Notes: generated from the letters alone by a model not told the origin. Counted from the stretch's first letter, positions 6,805 to 15,908 are shown. The stretch is DNA of 64,000 bases from Bog-159 sp049511415 (GCA_049511415.1 JBEKYC010000003.1:1-64000), one strand, 5' to 3'. Translations and numbers: made by a program.

Positions 6805-9594
6805 ATGCATGTCGGGCTTCGGGCTACCACCCTGGTTCTAGCCCTGTTCGGGCTTCGTTGTCTCTCCGCATCGTCAGCCACGCCGGTGGTTTACCAAATC
6901 ACAACCGTCGCCGGGAGCGACATGGTGGGCGATGGCGGGCAGGCTGTCGCGTCGCAGTTGGCGCAGCCGGAAGGTTTGGCCGTTGACTCCAGCGGCAACC
7001 TCTACATAGCCGACGCGGCCAACCATCGCGTTCGCCTGGTCACGCCGGCCGGTGTCATTAGCACCGTCGCGGGTAACGGCCATCCCGGTTTCAGCGGCGA
7101 TAACGGCCCAGCCGCGGCGGCCCAACTGAACCAGCCTTACGACGTCGCGCTGGATTCGTCCGGCAATCTTTATATCGCCGACTACGGCAACCAGCGCGTC
7201 CGCCGCATCGGGTCGGACGGCAACATCACCACCGTCGCTGGCAATGGCCAGAATGGCAGCAACGGCGACGGCGGGCCGGCCGTTTCCGCCCTCCTGCTCG
7301 GGCCTCGCAACGTTGCGTTCGATCCGGCCGGCAATCTCTACATCTCGGAGTTCGATGGCCATCGCGTGCGCATGGTGTCGCCGGCCGGCATCATCAGCAC
7401 GGTGGCAGGCATTGGCATAGCCGGATTCAGCGGCGATGGTGGACCGGCAACCACGGCGCAACTGGCCTATCCGGCCGGCCTGGCGTTGGATGGAGCCGCC
7501 AACCTCTATATCGTGGACACTCTGAACGTGCGCGTACGCAAGGTTCTCGCAGGCACCGGAATCATCAGCTCCGTTTGCAATCAGCAAAGTTTCGGCATGC
7601 CGTACGTCCAACTATCGGGCATTGCCGCCAGCGCCGCCGGCAACCTGTATATACCCGATACTGGCAGCGCGTACGTGTGGCAGTGGACTCCCGCCACCGG
7701 CATCACGCGCATGGCGGGCACGCCCGGCAGCAACGCGTATACCGGCGATGGTCAGCAGGCTCTGAATACTGCGTTGGCGGCGCCGGTTGGTGTCACGCTC
7801 GATGCCGCGGGAGACCTGTACATCTCCGAAACACGGCGCGTCCGCTGGATCGCCGGCGCAACCGGCATCATCAACACGGTGGCCGGTAACGGCACATTCG
7901 GGTTTGGCGGCGATGGCGGAGCCGCCACCCTGGCGGTGCTGAACACTCCCACCGGGGTTGCCGTAGCCGGCGGCTCGCTTTATATTGCCGACCGGGGCAA
8001 TCAGCGAGTCCGGCAGGTCTCAGGGGGCAGCATTGCTACCGTGGCGGGTAACGGGACCGCAAACTATTCGGGCGATGGACTCGCGGCGACCGCCGCCGGC
8101 TTGTCCGGACCGGGCGCCGTGGCCTTCGATACCACTGGCAATCTCTATATTGCCGACATCGGCAACGAGCGCGTGCGCCGGGTCGATATGGCGGGCGTGA
8201 TCACCACGTTCGCCGGCGACGGACAGGTCGCCGGCTTCGGCGGCGAGGGTGATCCGGCGACGCAGGTGCCGCTTGACGCGCCGCAAGGGGTAGCCGCCGA
8301 CAATGCCGGCAATGTATACGTCGCGGATACGAATCACAACCGGGTGCTCTGTGTGGATACCACCGGAAGCACGCATACCGTTGCGGGCACGGGCACGCCG
8401 GGCGGTACGGGCGATGGCGATTCGGTGTTGCCTGAGTTGAACGGCCCCACGGGGATCGCGGTCGATACTAACGGGAACCTCTATATCGCCGATACGCAGA
8501 ACCATCGTGTGCAAATGCTCAGCGCCGCGGGCGTGGTCTCGACTATCGCCGGCACAGGCATTGGGGGCTTTGCCGGCGACGGCGGTCCGGCGGCTGCGGC
8601 TCAATTGAGTTACCCAGGGGCGGTAGCGGTTGATGCGTTCGGGAATCTGTTCATCGCCGACACGGGAAACAACCGGGTGCGCCAGGTAACACCCGATGGC
8701 AACATCGCGACCATCGCCGGGACCGGCATCGCAGCCTATAACGGCGACAGCGGCGCGGCGCTGAACGTAGCCTTGTATAATCCTGCCGGCATCAGCGTGG
8801 ATTCCCAGGACAACGTGTGGGTCGCCGACACGGGCAACAATCGCGTGCGCCAACTTTCCGCCGCGCCGGCCGTGATTACACCGGCGCAGTCCATCAGCGT
8901 GTCACTGGCCAACGCCGCCAGTTTGCAGTCTGGGCCGCTGGCGCCGGGCGAGATCTTCTCCATTTTCGGCCAGGGCATTGGCCCCGCCACGGCCTCCACC
9001 GGCATGTTCGATTCCGCGGGCCATTTATCTACGAATCTGGGCGGCGTCCAAGTGTTGTTCAATAGCACTCCCGCGCCGCTGTTCTACACGCAGGCGCAAC
9101 AGATCAACGCACAGGTGCCTTATGAAATGGCTGGGCAGGCTTCGGCTCAAATCCAGGTCATCTATCAGGGCGTGTTGCTGAACGCCATACAGGTCGCGTT
9201 GGCAGACGCCAATCCGGCTTTGTTCACGGTGAATAACGGCGCCGGGAACGCCGTAGTCGTCAACCCGGATGGCTCCATCAATTCGGACGAAAATCCCGCG
9301 CCTCGCGGTTCCATCGTGGTGCTCTACGCTACCGGCGAAGGACAGACTTCGCCGCCGGGCTTCACGGGTCAATCCGCGCAATCCCCTTTTCCCGAGCCGG
9401 TGCTTCCAATTTCATTGACAATCGGAGGCATTCCGGCCAACATCCTGTTTGCCGCCGAAGCACCGGGATTCGTGGGATTGTTGCAGATCAATGCGCAAGT
9501 GCCTACGGGTTTCGTGCCTGCGGGCGACCTGCCGGTAGTGCTCGCCGCCGGGAGCTACCAGAGCCCGTCCGGTGTCACTATAGCGGTGAAGTGA
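6805..9594 (+). CDS. Secreted NHL-repeat beta-propeller protein with TIGR03437 (Solibacter C-terminal) domain
   Basis: 929 residues with signal peptide MHVGLRATTLVLALFGLRCL and a clear SD (AAAGGA). About twelve NHL-type repeats (GNLYIADAANHRVRLV and variants, each followed by STVAGNG-x-FSGDGGPA) occupy residues 30-690 and should fold as one or two beta-propellers. The last 230 residues begin VSLANAASLQSGPLAPGEIF and contain IFGQGIGPA, AQQINAQVPYE and VVLYATGEG, the hallmarks of the TIGR03437 domain expanded in Solibacter-type acidobacteria. It is probably exported and surface-associated; the ligand is unknown. The repeats create long spurious antisense frames that should be ignored. Confidence 0.85.
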   Translation: MHVGLRATTLVLALFGLRCLSASSATPVVYQITTVAGSDMVGDGGQAVASQLAQPEGLAVDSSGNLYIADAANHRVRLVTPAGVISTVAGNGHPGFSGDNGPAAAAQLNQPYDVALDSSGNLYIADYGNQRVRRIGSDGNITTVAGNGQNGSNGDGGPAVSALLLGPRNVAFDPAGNLYISEFDGHRVRMVSPAGIISTVAGIGIAGFSGDGGPATTAQLAYPAGLALDGAANLYIVDTLNVRVRKVLAGTGIISSVCNQQSFGMPYVQLSGIAASAAGNLYIPDTGSAYVWQWTPATGITRMAGTPGSNAYTGDGQQALNTALAAPVGVTLDAAGDLYISETRRVRWIAGATGIINTVAGNGTFGFGGDGGAATLAVLNTPTGVAVAGGSLYIADRGNQRVRQVSGGSIATVAGNGTANYSGDGLAATAAGLSGPGAVAFDTTGNLYIADIGNERVRRVDMAGVITTFAGDGQVAGFGGEGDPATQVPLDAPQGVAADNAGNVYVADTNHNRVLCVDTTGSTHTVAGTGTPGGTGDGDSVLPELNGPTGIAVDTNGNLYIADTQNHRVQMLSAAGVVSTIAGTGIGGFAGDGGPAAAAQLSYPGAVAVDAFGNLFIADTGNNRVRQVTPDGNIATIAGTGIAAYNGDSGAALNVALYNPAGISVDSQDNVWVADTGNNRVRQLSAAPAVITPAQSISVSLANAASLQSGPLAPGEIFSIFGQGIGPATASTGMFDSAGHLSTNLGGVQVLFNSTPAPLFYTQAQQINAQVPYEMAGQASAQIQVIYQGVLLNAIQVALADANPALFTVNNGAGNAVVVNPDGSINSDENPAPRGSIVVLYATGEGQTSPPGFTGQSAQSPFPEPVLPISLTIGGIPANILFAAEAPGFVGLLQINAQVPTGFVPAGDLPVVLAAGSYQSPSGVTIAVK

Positions 9595-9609
9595 GATCGG
9601 CGTTCGCGG

Positions 9610-10263
9610 CTACGCGGGCAGGTAACTCTTTAAAACCGGGAACATCGTCTGCACGAACGAAATTCCCAGTTGCGTGGCCGCGTTCTGATCATGTTCAATG
9701 ACGGGAACAGTTACTCGCACCAGAGCCGTGTCGCTGCGGTGATAGCGGATCGAGTCCATCACCAGCCAAAACTTGGCGGAGAACTCGCTGGCAATCACGC
9801 GCCGCTGGCTCTGATACCAGTACAGGACGACGCTCTTTTCATCGCCATGTGAGACCACGTAGCGATTGATCCGGATAGGTTCCGGCTGGCCGATTACCGC
9901 GACATCCAGACTGCCGGTGGCCTCCGGCTCCCATCCGGATCCGGGTAGACAATTCTTGGGCGAGTGCGGCGACTGCCCCGTGCGCTGGGTCTTGAAATAG
10001 GCCACAAACAGGTCCACCCCGGCCCGCGACGAGGGACTCTTATAAACACGGTTGAGCAGGTCGTCCGCTTTGAGCTGATCGCGGATTTCCTGCTCCACCG
10101 GATAGTTCTCCACTTCCTGCCAGTTCGGAAGGTTCGCCGGGAACTGGTCGAGAGGCGGCCCGGCGGGGAGTTTCTCGCCGCGCGATGCGGCATAGAACAG
10201 CCCGGTCTGCGCCAGTAGCACGATCGTGAGAACGCCTGCGTATTTGCTGCCGAGCCAGCTCAT
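9610..10263 (-). CDS. epsI: Exosortase-associated EpsI family protein
   Basis: 217 residues: an N-terminal membrane anchor (GVLTIVLLAQTGLFYAA) and an extracytoplasmic domain with LPNWQEVENYPVEQEIRDQL, FVAYFKTQRTGQSPHSPKNC, LPGSGWEP and VLYWYQSQ. These are the conserved blocks of the EpsI/TIGR02914 family that accompanies exosortases in exopolysaccharide and PEP-CTERM systems. It starts 7 bp after the exosortase stop, so the two are co-transcribed. The gene is often fused to the exosortase; here it is separate. Its exact biochemical role is unproven. Confidence 0.85.
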   Translation of the reverse strand: MSWLGSKYAGVLTIVLLAQTGLFYAASRGEKLPAGPPLDQFPANLPNWQEVENYPVEQEIRDQLKADDLLNRVYKSPSSRAGVDLFVAYFKTQRTGQSPHSPKNCLPGSGWEPEATGSLDVAVIGQPEPIRINRYVVSHGDEKSVVLYWYQSQRRVIASEFSAKFWLVMDSIRYHRSDTALVRVTVPVIEHDQNAATQLGISFVQTMFPVLKSYLPA

Positions 10264-10270
10264 TGGATCT

Positions 10271-11143
10271 TCACCTGCGATGCCATCGCCGGTACCCCCA
10301 ATTCATAATCTGATGCAGCAGAACCAGAATCGCCAGCGCGACCATGAAGATCACCCAGCCGGAGGCCGTATGAAAAAAACCTTCGGCCAACTCCGGTTTG
10401 TATTCGGTAAGCACGCCCGTCAACGTCACGCGGCTGGCGTTCGCCACGATGGCGATGGGAATCGTAGCGGCGAAAAGCGCCGCCCGGATCCAAGCGTTGT
10501 TCTCGAAAAAATAGCCGTATACCAGGGACAGAAAGGTGAGCGAAAGCAGCGAGCGAATCCCGCTGCAAGCCTCCACCACCGACAGTTTCTGTTCCGCGAG
10601 CTCCAAGACGTTTCCTTCGCGAAGAACCGGAATCTGCATCAGGTTGAGCGCTTCGGTGGAAACGCGGCTGGCCAGCAACTGCAAGGGAAAGGTGATGCTG
10701 TTGTAGACCACCGTCGGGATCGGGATCATGAAGAACAACAGGAATAGCGGAAACGCCAGAGCGCGCAGCCACGCCATTCCGCCCAGCAACAGGATGACGC
10801 CGATTATGGAAATGACAAATGCGGAGCGCGCCAGGAACAATTCCGCGCCCAGCGTGGCGATGTAGAGTTGTAATCCGGCATACCCAACCACAACCAGTCC
10901 ACGCCAGTCGGGCGTTGGCGGCAGGGATCGCAGTTGCGCGCGTCTTTGCCAGATGATGAAACCCGCCACCAACGGCACAAAAAAACCGTGGCCCATATCC
11001 GGATCGCTATTCCACTGCTGCGCCAGGCGCCACAGCACGGGAGCGTAAGAAACCAGCAGCAGCACCGCAAACCACACCCACATGGAGAGGGGCAAACTTG
11101 CAGTACGCGATTCGATCCCGACGGGCGGGTGTGTACCCTGCAT
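10271..11143 (-). CDS. xrt: Exosortase (membrane transpeptidase-like protein-sorting enzyme)
   Basis: 290 residues with about eight membrane helices. The three catalytic residues of exosortases are visible: Cys193 in SVVEACSGIRSL, Arg238 in VANASRVTLTG and His258 in GFFHTASGW. The N-terminal DMGHGFFVPLVAGFIIW motif also matches. Exosortases cleave C-terminal PEP-CTERM-type signals and attach the substrates to a surface structure. The start ATG is divergent from the histidine kinase gene at 11178. No PEP-CTERM tripartite tail is recognisable on any protein in this window, so substrates must lie elsewhere or have an unusual signal. Confidence 0.9.
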   Translation of the reverse strand: MQGTHPPVGIESRTASLPLSMWVWFAVLLLVSYAPVLWRLAQQWNSDPDMGHGFFVPLVAGFIIWQRRAQLRSLPPTPDWRGLVVVGYAGLQLYIATLGAELFLARSAFVISIIGVILLLGGMAWLRALAFPLFLLFFMIPIPTVVYNSITFPLQLLASRVSTEALNLMQIPVLREGNVLELAEQKLSVVEACSGIRSLLSLTFLSLVYGYFFENNAWIRAALFAATIPIAIVANASRVTLTGVLTEYKPELAEGFFHTASGWVIFMVALAILVLLHQIMNWGYRRWHRR

Positions 11144-11177
11144 CTTCCGTTATGATACACGTTAGGTAGCTGCACGG

Positions 11178-12821
11178 GTGATGCTTGTGCCGGATCGCAC
11201 CCAGGTGGTCCCCGGCAACGGCCAAGCAGGTTGCAATCAGATTCTGTCTGTTGGTAGAAATTACCAGATGCTCATACCGCTGCGGGTGCTCATAGTCTCG
11301 GAACAAGAGGACGACGCGGCACGGTTCATCGGGGAACTGCGACAAGGCGGCTATGTGCCAACCTATGAGCGCGTGTCCAGTTCCAAGGCCTTTCGCCAGG
11401 CGCTCACACAAAAGTGGGAGCTGATTTTGGCGGCTTACGAAAGCCGGCTGGGGCCTATGGCGGCGCTGGAGATTCTACACGAGAGCGGTGAAGACGTTCC
11501 TTTCATCGCCATCTCCGGTCCGGTGGCCGAGGAGTCCGTGCTGGAAATCCTGAAGGCCGGGGCGGCCAGCCATATCGCGCGCGACCAGTTATTCCGTTTA
11601 GTCGTGACGGTGGGCCGGGAAATGAGCCAGGCGGAAGGCCGGCGCGAGCGGAAGCGCCTGGAACAGCAGTTCCGGCAAGCCCAGAAAATGGAAGCTGTCG
11701 GCAGGTTGGCCGGCGGCGTAGCGCACGACTTCAATAATCTCCTGACGATCATCACGGGTTACGCCGATCTGCTCCTGGTCGGCGAGGATCTACAAGCGCA
11801 GCAGAGGACGCCGCTCGAAGAGATCCGGCGGGCAGCCGAAAGGGGAGGCGCGCTGACGCACCAACTGCTGGCATTCAGCCGGCGGCAGCCATTCACGCCG
11901 CGCATGGTGCAATTGAATACCCTGATCGTGAATATGGAGAAGATGCTTTCGCGCCTGATCGGCGAGGACATCGAGTTGATCACTGTTGCCGGCGCCGATC
12001 CGGCCATGGTGCGCACCGATCCCGGGCAACTGGAACAGGTCATCATGAACGTGGTGGTGAATGGACGCGATGCTATGCCGGGTGGCGGCAAGCTGATCGT
12101 CGAAACGGCCAATGTGGAGGTGGATCAGACTTATGCCGGATCGAACGTGGACCTGCGGCCCGGTTCGTACATCTCGTTAACGATCAGCGATACGGGGATG
12201 GGGATGGACTCCGAGACGACCGCACACCTCTTCGAGCCGTTCTTTACCACCAAAGCGCCGGGAAAGGGCACGGGCCTGGGATTGGCGACCGCGTACGGGA
12301 TCGTAAAGCAGAGCGGCGGCGCGATTTCCATTTACAGCGAGCCTGGCCGCGGAACCGCAGTCAAGATTTATCTGCCTTCCGCGGAGGCGAAGGCGGGACC
12401 GGAGGTTACCGAGCCGAAAGCGGCGGCCACGCCAGGGGGCAACGAAACCATCCTGGTGCTGGAAGACGAGGCGCGCGTGCGCAAGTTGATCTGCGAAGTG
12501 CTGAGCGGCCGCGGGTACCACGTGCTGGAAGCCGTGCGTGGAGAAGAAGCCATACGCATCGCCGCGGAATATCGCGGCCGCATTCACATGGTGCTGGCGG
12601 ATGTGGTTATGCCGGAGATGAGCGGCCCGCAAGCTCTGGAACAGATCCGGATACTGCACCCGACTGTCAGGGTCCTTTTCATGTCCGGCTACACCGACGA
12701 GGCCATTCTGCACCACGGCATCGTGGGTTCCGGCGCCCCGTTCCTGCAAAAGCCGTTCCTGCCGGACGCCTTGGCCCGCAAGGTGCGTGAGGTGCTGAAC
12801 GCGCAGGCTTCGGCGGGATAG
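11178..12821 (+). CDS. Hybrid histidine kinase: pseudo-receiver, HisKA, HATPase, C-terminal receiver
   Basis: 547 residues from a GTG-ATG pair; recognisable homology only begins at MLIPLRVLIV (ATG at 11268), which is an alternative start. The order is an N-terminal receiver-like domain (34-145), a HisKA helix with His183 in VAHDFNNLL, an ATPase domain (NVVVNGRDAMPGGG, DTGMGMD, GTGLGLATAYG) and a C-terminal receiver (VLEDEARVRKL, phospho-Asp in VLADVVMPEMSG, Lys in FLQKPF). In the first receiver the acceptor Asp is replaced: the 'DY' step reads ILAAYESR (Ala86), so it is probably a non-phosphorylated sensor or interaction domain. No membrane segment, so it is cytoplasmic. No dedicated output gene is adjacent; the divergent exosortase pair is a possible target. 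Confidence 0.85.
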   Translation: MMLVPDRTQVVPGNGQAGCNQILSVGRNYQMLIPLRVLIVSEQEDDAARFIGELRQGGYVPTYERVSSSKAFRQALTQKWELILAAYESRLGPMAALEILHESGEDVPFIAISGPVAEESVLEILKAGAASHIARDQLFRLVVTVGREMSQAEGRRERKRLEQQFRQAQKMEAVGRLAGGVAHDFNNLLTIITGYADLLLVGEDLQAQQRTPLEEIRRAAERGGALTHQLLAFSRRQPFTPRMVQLNTLIVNMEKMLSRLIGEDIELITVAGADPAMVRTDPGQLEQVIMNVVVNGRDAMPGGGKLIVETANVEVDQTYAGSNVDLRPGSYISLTISDTGMGMDSETTAHLFEPFFTTKAPGKGTGLGLATAYGIVKQSGGAISIYSEPGRGTAVKIYLPSAEAKAGPEVTEPKAAATPGGNETILVLEDEARVRKLICEVLSGRGYHVLEAVRGEEAIRIAAEYRGRIHMVLADVVMPEMSGPQALEQIRILHPTVRVLFMSGYTDEAILHHGIVGSGAPFLQKPFLPDALARKVREVLNAQASAG

Positions 12822-12823
12822 AG

Positions 12824-13981
12824 TCACGCGTCGCGCAGGATCCACAATAGAACGCCCATCAAGATGGCGAGCACGCTGTCGGTGATTTCGGGTGTGCGAC
12901 CTGGAAGGAATACCTGCGCCTGTTCCAACAGAAACAGCGCTACGGCGACGATGGTTGTAATCCAGAGCAGCCGGAATCCGGCGGCGCGCCATAACCACAA
13001 CGTGGATCCGTACCAGAAGCTCTTTCGGAACAGGACCACGAAGCCATCCTGCCAATCCGTGCGGAAGTAACCCCGGAACGGCACCCAGTTGAAGGCCCGC
13101 ACGCCCTCTAAGTGGAACGGCGCCAGTTCGGCGACGATCACGGCAAAGGCCAGCAGCGTGGGCGCCGCACGGCGGATGTAGCGGTGCGGTACGCACAACC
13201 AGATCACAAATGCGCCGGCCGCACCCACGATATCCGACCAGGCCAGCGTGCGGCTGGCGATCAGCAAGCGAGCCGGCACGAGCAACAGAAGCAAAGCCAG
13301 CAGGCGGTTGGTTCTGCCTGCGAGGATACTTTCGATCAGACACGCTACCACCAGCCACTCGGCGATGACGATCAGCGTATCGGCGGATGACAGGTCGCTG
13401 TGTCTCAGCACCGCAATCCTGCGCATCAGATTGGTGCGCCCCCAGGAGGGGAATAGCGGGAAGATCTGATAGCCCAGCCAGCAGCACAGCAGCAGCAGTG
13501 CTCCGGTCGGGCGCAGAAGCGACGATGCGGTATCCCGTGACAGGAGCCGATCGAATGCCCGGCGGTACAGCGCCCCACAGGCAATACCTATGGCCGCGCC
13601 CGCCACGTTGGAGGCCACGTCGGAAAGACTGCACATCCGGGAGTCATCGAACAACTGGATCATCTCGATGGAAGACGAAAGCAGCAGCGCAAGCCCTAGG
13701 GGCAGTCCGATCCGCGCGAGCAGCGAGGACTTCCGGCTCACCGCCAGGTAAGCGAAGATGCCCAGCGGCAAATACAGCACCACATTGACGGCTACATCCC
13801 AAATGAGAAAACGATCCAGCCTGGCCGGCCAGGCGTGCAGCAGGATCCACGGCGGGCTGTGCGGATAATGCCGGGCGTAAAACTGCCAGGGGTAAAGCGA
13901 TCCGTAGAGGATCAGCGCGACGACGATGACCAGTATCCGGCGGTGCGGTGCGGTAGCGTCACCGGCCGCCGGGGGGCTCAT
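12824..13981 (-). CDS. VanZ-like family membrane protein
   Basis: 385 residues from the ATG at 13979-13981, which overlaps the galT stop (ATGA). The N-terminal 150 residues are a VanZ-like domain: YGSLYPWQF, DVAVNVVLYLPLGIFAYL, SSSIEMIQLF and SLSDVASNVAGAAIGI. A further set of hydrophobic helices follows. VanZ proteins are polytopic membrane proteins of unclear biochemical role, first named for teicoplanin resistance. Here the coupling to galT and the proximity of the exosortase suggest an envelope or polysaccharide role. An in-frame upstream extension to 14056 lies inside galT and is rejected. Confidence 0.75.
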   Translation of the reverse strand: MSPPAAGDATAPHRRILVIVVALILYGSLYPWQFYARHYPHSPPWILLHAWPARLDRFLIWDVAVNVVLYLPLGIFAYLAVSRKSSLLARIGLPLGLALLLSSSIEMIQLFDDSRMCSLSDVASNVAGAAIGIACGALYRRAFDRLLSRDTASSLLRPTGALLLLCCWLGYQIFPLFPSWGRTNLMRRIAVLRHSDLSSADTLIVIAEWLVVACLIESILAGRTNRLLALLLLLVPARLLIASRTLAWSDIVGAAGAFVIWLCVPHRYIRRAAPTLLAFAVIVAELAPFHLEGVRAFNWVPFRGYFRTDWQDGFVVLFRKSFWYGSTLWLWRAAGFRLLWITTIVAVALFLLEQAQVFLPGRTPEITDSVLAILMGVLLWILRDA

Positions 13982-14979
13982 GCCAGCCCCGATTCCCGCA
14001 GGAATTTGGCAGACTCCTCGGGCGGGGTCGGGTTGATATAAAATCCGGTGCCCCACTCGAATCCGGCAACCTTGGTCAGCTTGGGGATCACTTCGATGTG
14101 CCAGTGGTAGTGCGCCAGATGATTTTCCTGCAACGGGGCACTATGGACGATGAAGTTGAAGGGCGGGTGTTCCAGAACCTTGTCGATTTTGCGCAGAGTA
14201 GTGCGGAGCGCCCAAGCCAGATTCTGCAGGGTGGCATCCTGGGTATTCTCGAAGTGCGACTCGTGCCGCTTGGGCACGATCCAGGTCTCAAAAGGGAAAC
14301 GCGGCGCCCAAGGCTGGAGCACCAGCAGCCGGTCCGTTTCCGTGACCACCCGCACGCCCGCGGACGTTTCCTGGCGGAGGATATCGCAATAGACGCAACG
14401 CTCCTTGAAATCGAAATACAATTTGGCGCCGTCCAGTTCTTCTTTAACCCGCTTGGGAATCACCGGCAGGGCAATGAGTTGGGAATGCGGGTGCTCCAGC
14501 GTAGCGCCGGCGGCTTCGCCGTAGTTCTTGAAAAGGATGATGTAACGGAAACGGATATCCTTTCGCAGATCGTTCACGCGATCACGGAATGCGCGCAAGA
14601 CTTCCTCGATCTGATGATCGGTCATCGACGCCATCGTCAGCGAATGATCCGGGCTTTCGATGATGACCTCGTGCGCGCCGATGCCGTTCATTTTGTCGTA
14701 CATGCCTTCGCCCTGGCGGTTCAGTTCGCCTTCGATGCCCAGCGCGGGAAACTTGTTGGGCACCACGCGCACGCTCCAACCGGGCTGGTTGGGGCCACCG
14801 CCGGGCCGGTAGGCCAGCACCTCCGGCGGGGTCTTCTGCTCGTTTCCGTAGCAAAAGGGGCACGGCCGCGCCACTGCGGGTGGAACGGGCTCGCGAACGA
14901 AATCGGATGGGCGGCGCGCGCGATCGGTGGAGATGATTACCCAGCGGCCCGTGATCGGGTCCTTACGTAATTCCGGCAA
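13978..14979 (-). CDS. galT: Galactose-1-phosphate uridylyltransferase
   Basis: 333 residues from a TTG start with GGAGG about ten bases upstream. GalT exchanges UMP between UDP-glucose and galactose-1-phosphate (Leloir pathway, cytoplasm). Visible landmarks are the N-terminal LRKDPITGRWVIIS, the zinc-type Cys pair in CPFCYGNE, the catalytic histidine triad motif LEHPHSQLIALP, a second CVYCD pair, and HYHWHIEVIPKLTKVAGFE at the C-terminal HIT half. Length is normal for bacterial GalT. galK and galE are not adjacent. Confidence 0.92.
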   Translation of the reverse strand: MPELRKDPITGRWVIISTDRARRPSDFVREPVPPAVARPCPFCYGNEQKTPPEVLAYRPGGGPNQPGWSVRVVPNKFPALGIEGELNRQGEGMYDKMNGIGAHEVIIESPDHSLTMASMTDHQIEEVLRAFRDRVNDLRKDIRFRYIILFKNYGEAAGATLEHPHSQLIALPVIPKRVKEELDGAKLYFDFKERCVYCDILRQETSAGVRVVTETDRLLVLQPWAPRFPFETWIVPKRHESHFENTQDATLQNLAWALRTTLRKIDKVLEHPPFNFIVHSAPLQENHLAHYHWHIEVIPKLTKVAGFEWGTGFYINPTPPEESAKFLRESGLA

Positions 14980-15029
14980 TGTTTAAAGGCCTCCGCAATT
15001 GAAGAAAGAAGCGGGACGCGGAGAGGCTA

Positions 15030-15545
15030 TTATATCGTCCGGCTGAAGGGAAACGCATTCTTGATCCATTCGATTTCGGGCGGGTCGGTGAGCAGGACGC
15101 TGATGATGTCGAAGCGGGCATGGTCTTCGGTGGCGCCGCAACGGCGCAGATACTCTCCCGCCGCGCGGCGCAAGTCGCGTTCCTTGTCGTTTCCGACGGC
15201 GCGGCCGGGGCTGCCGCGGTCGGCGCTGGCGCGGGATTTGACTTCCACAAAGACGAGCGTTTCGCGATCCCAGGCGACCAGGTCGAGTTCGCCGCGGCTG
15301 GCGCGCGGGTGGAAATTACGCGCGACGATGGCGAGGCCCTGGCGGCGCAGATAGCGATGCGCGAGATCCTCGCCGCGCCGGCCGTTGGCCTGTTCGGTGG
15401 TGGCGTGCCGGGTTCGGTAGCGGTGGCGGGCGGCGTCGGCCAGGCGGTAAAGGGAAAAGGCCGCGGATAAACGCTGATGAACGCGGATGAGGTACTTGGC
15501 CACTTCGGTAACAGAGTGGGTTGAGGCGGAGCTAAGTCTCTCCAT
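15030..15545 (-). CDS. YraN/UPF0102 family nuclease-like protein
   Basis: 171 residues. The core GRRGEDLAHRYLRRQGL, RGELDLVAWD and LVFVEVKSR gives the restriction-endonuclease-like fold signature of UPF0102 (E...GE-x-D-L...VEVK). The first 50 residues are an extension before the conserved domain, so the true start may be internal, although no better ATG/GTG with a ribosome site was seen. The family is of uncertain function (Holliday-junction or DNA-processing roles have been proposed). It is followed 50 bp later by galT in the same direction. Confidence 0.8.
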   Translation of the reverse strand: MERLSSASTHSVTEVAKYLIRVHQRLSAAFSLYRLADAARHRYRTRHATTEQANGRRGEDLAHRYLRRQGLAIVARNFHPRASRGELDLVAWDRETLVFVEVKSRASADRGSPGRAVGNDKERDLRRAAGEYLRRCGATEDHARFDIISVLLTDPPEIEWIKNAFPFSRTI

Positions 15546-15908
15546 TGTGGGTGTAGGCGGGCCGCGTTGTGCGGAATTGTGCGTTTTTGTGCGTTGGGCA
15601 AACGATGATTTTTGTTAATTCCAACCCACATGTCCTTTAGAATCAGCGCAGGCGGCTGCGGTGCTGTGTTTTTGCCGCTTTCGGGAGGGTTGGCGTTCAT
15701 GGATGCCGCTGGGGAGAGGCGTTGCGAAAGAAAACCGGCGCGCCGAGCCCGTTGGCAGCGCTGTGCGTTCTCGGTCACGTGGCCCCGATTTCAGGGGAAT
15801 ATGGGGTTGGGCGGGACGGGTGGCGATGAATGGGGATATGTATATGGGGGTTGGAGTTATCCTTTGGGGAGGCGGGTTACTGAAAGAGGCAGCGCCCCTG
15901 AGTGAAAG
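15546..15908. other. G-rich intergenic region
   Basis: Short spurious frames exist on both strands, none with coding character. The plus strand becomes strongly G-rich between about 15790 and 15890, with repeated GGG and GGGG runs, including a canonical quadruplex motif at 15803-15820. The region should contain the yraN promoter (minus) and that of the following membrane protein (plus). Confidence 0.5.
15803..15820 (+). other. Putative G-quadruplex motif
   Basis: Four G tracts, GGGG-tt-GGG-c-GGG-ac-GGG, with loops of 2, 1 and 2 bases fit the strict G3+N1-7 quadruplex rule. More G runs follow at about 15832-15835, 15846-15850 and 15868-15880. It lies about 90 bp upstream of the small membrane-protein gene on its non-template strand. 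Confidence 0.5.

Noticed and set aside
8020..8853. 277-aa minus-strand frame (and a similar one at 6874-7611)
   Set aside because: They are antisense to the NHL-repeat gene; the repeated coding pattern keeps the opposite strand open.
12177..13634. 485-aa minus-strand frame
   Set aside because: It lies out of frame across the VanZ gene and antisense to the histidine kinase; it has Arg-rich, low-complexity composition and no motifs.
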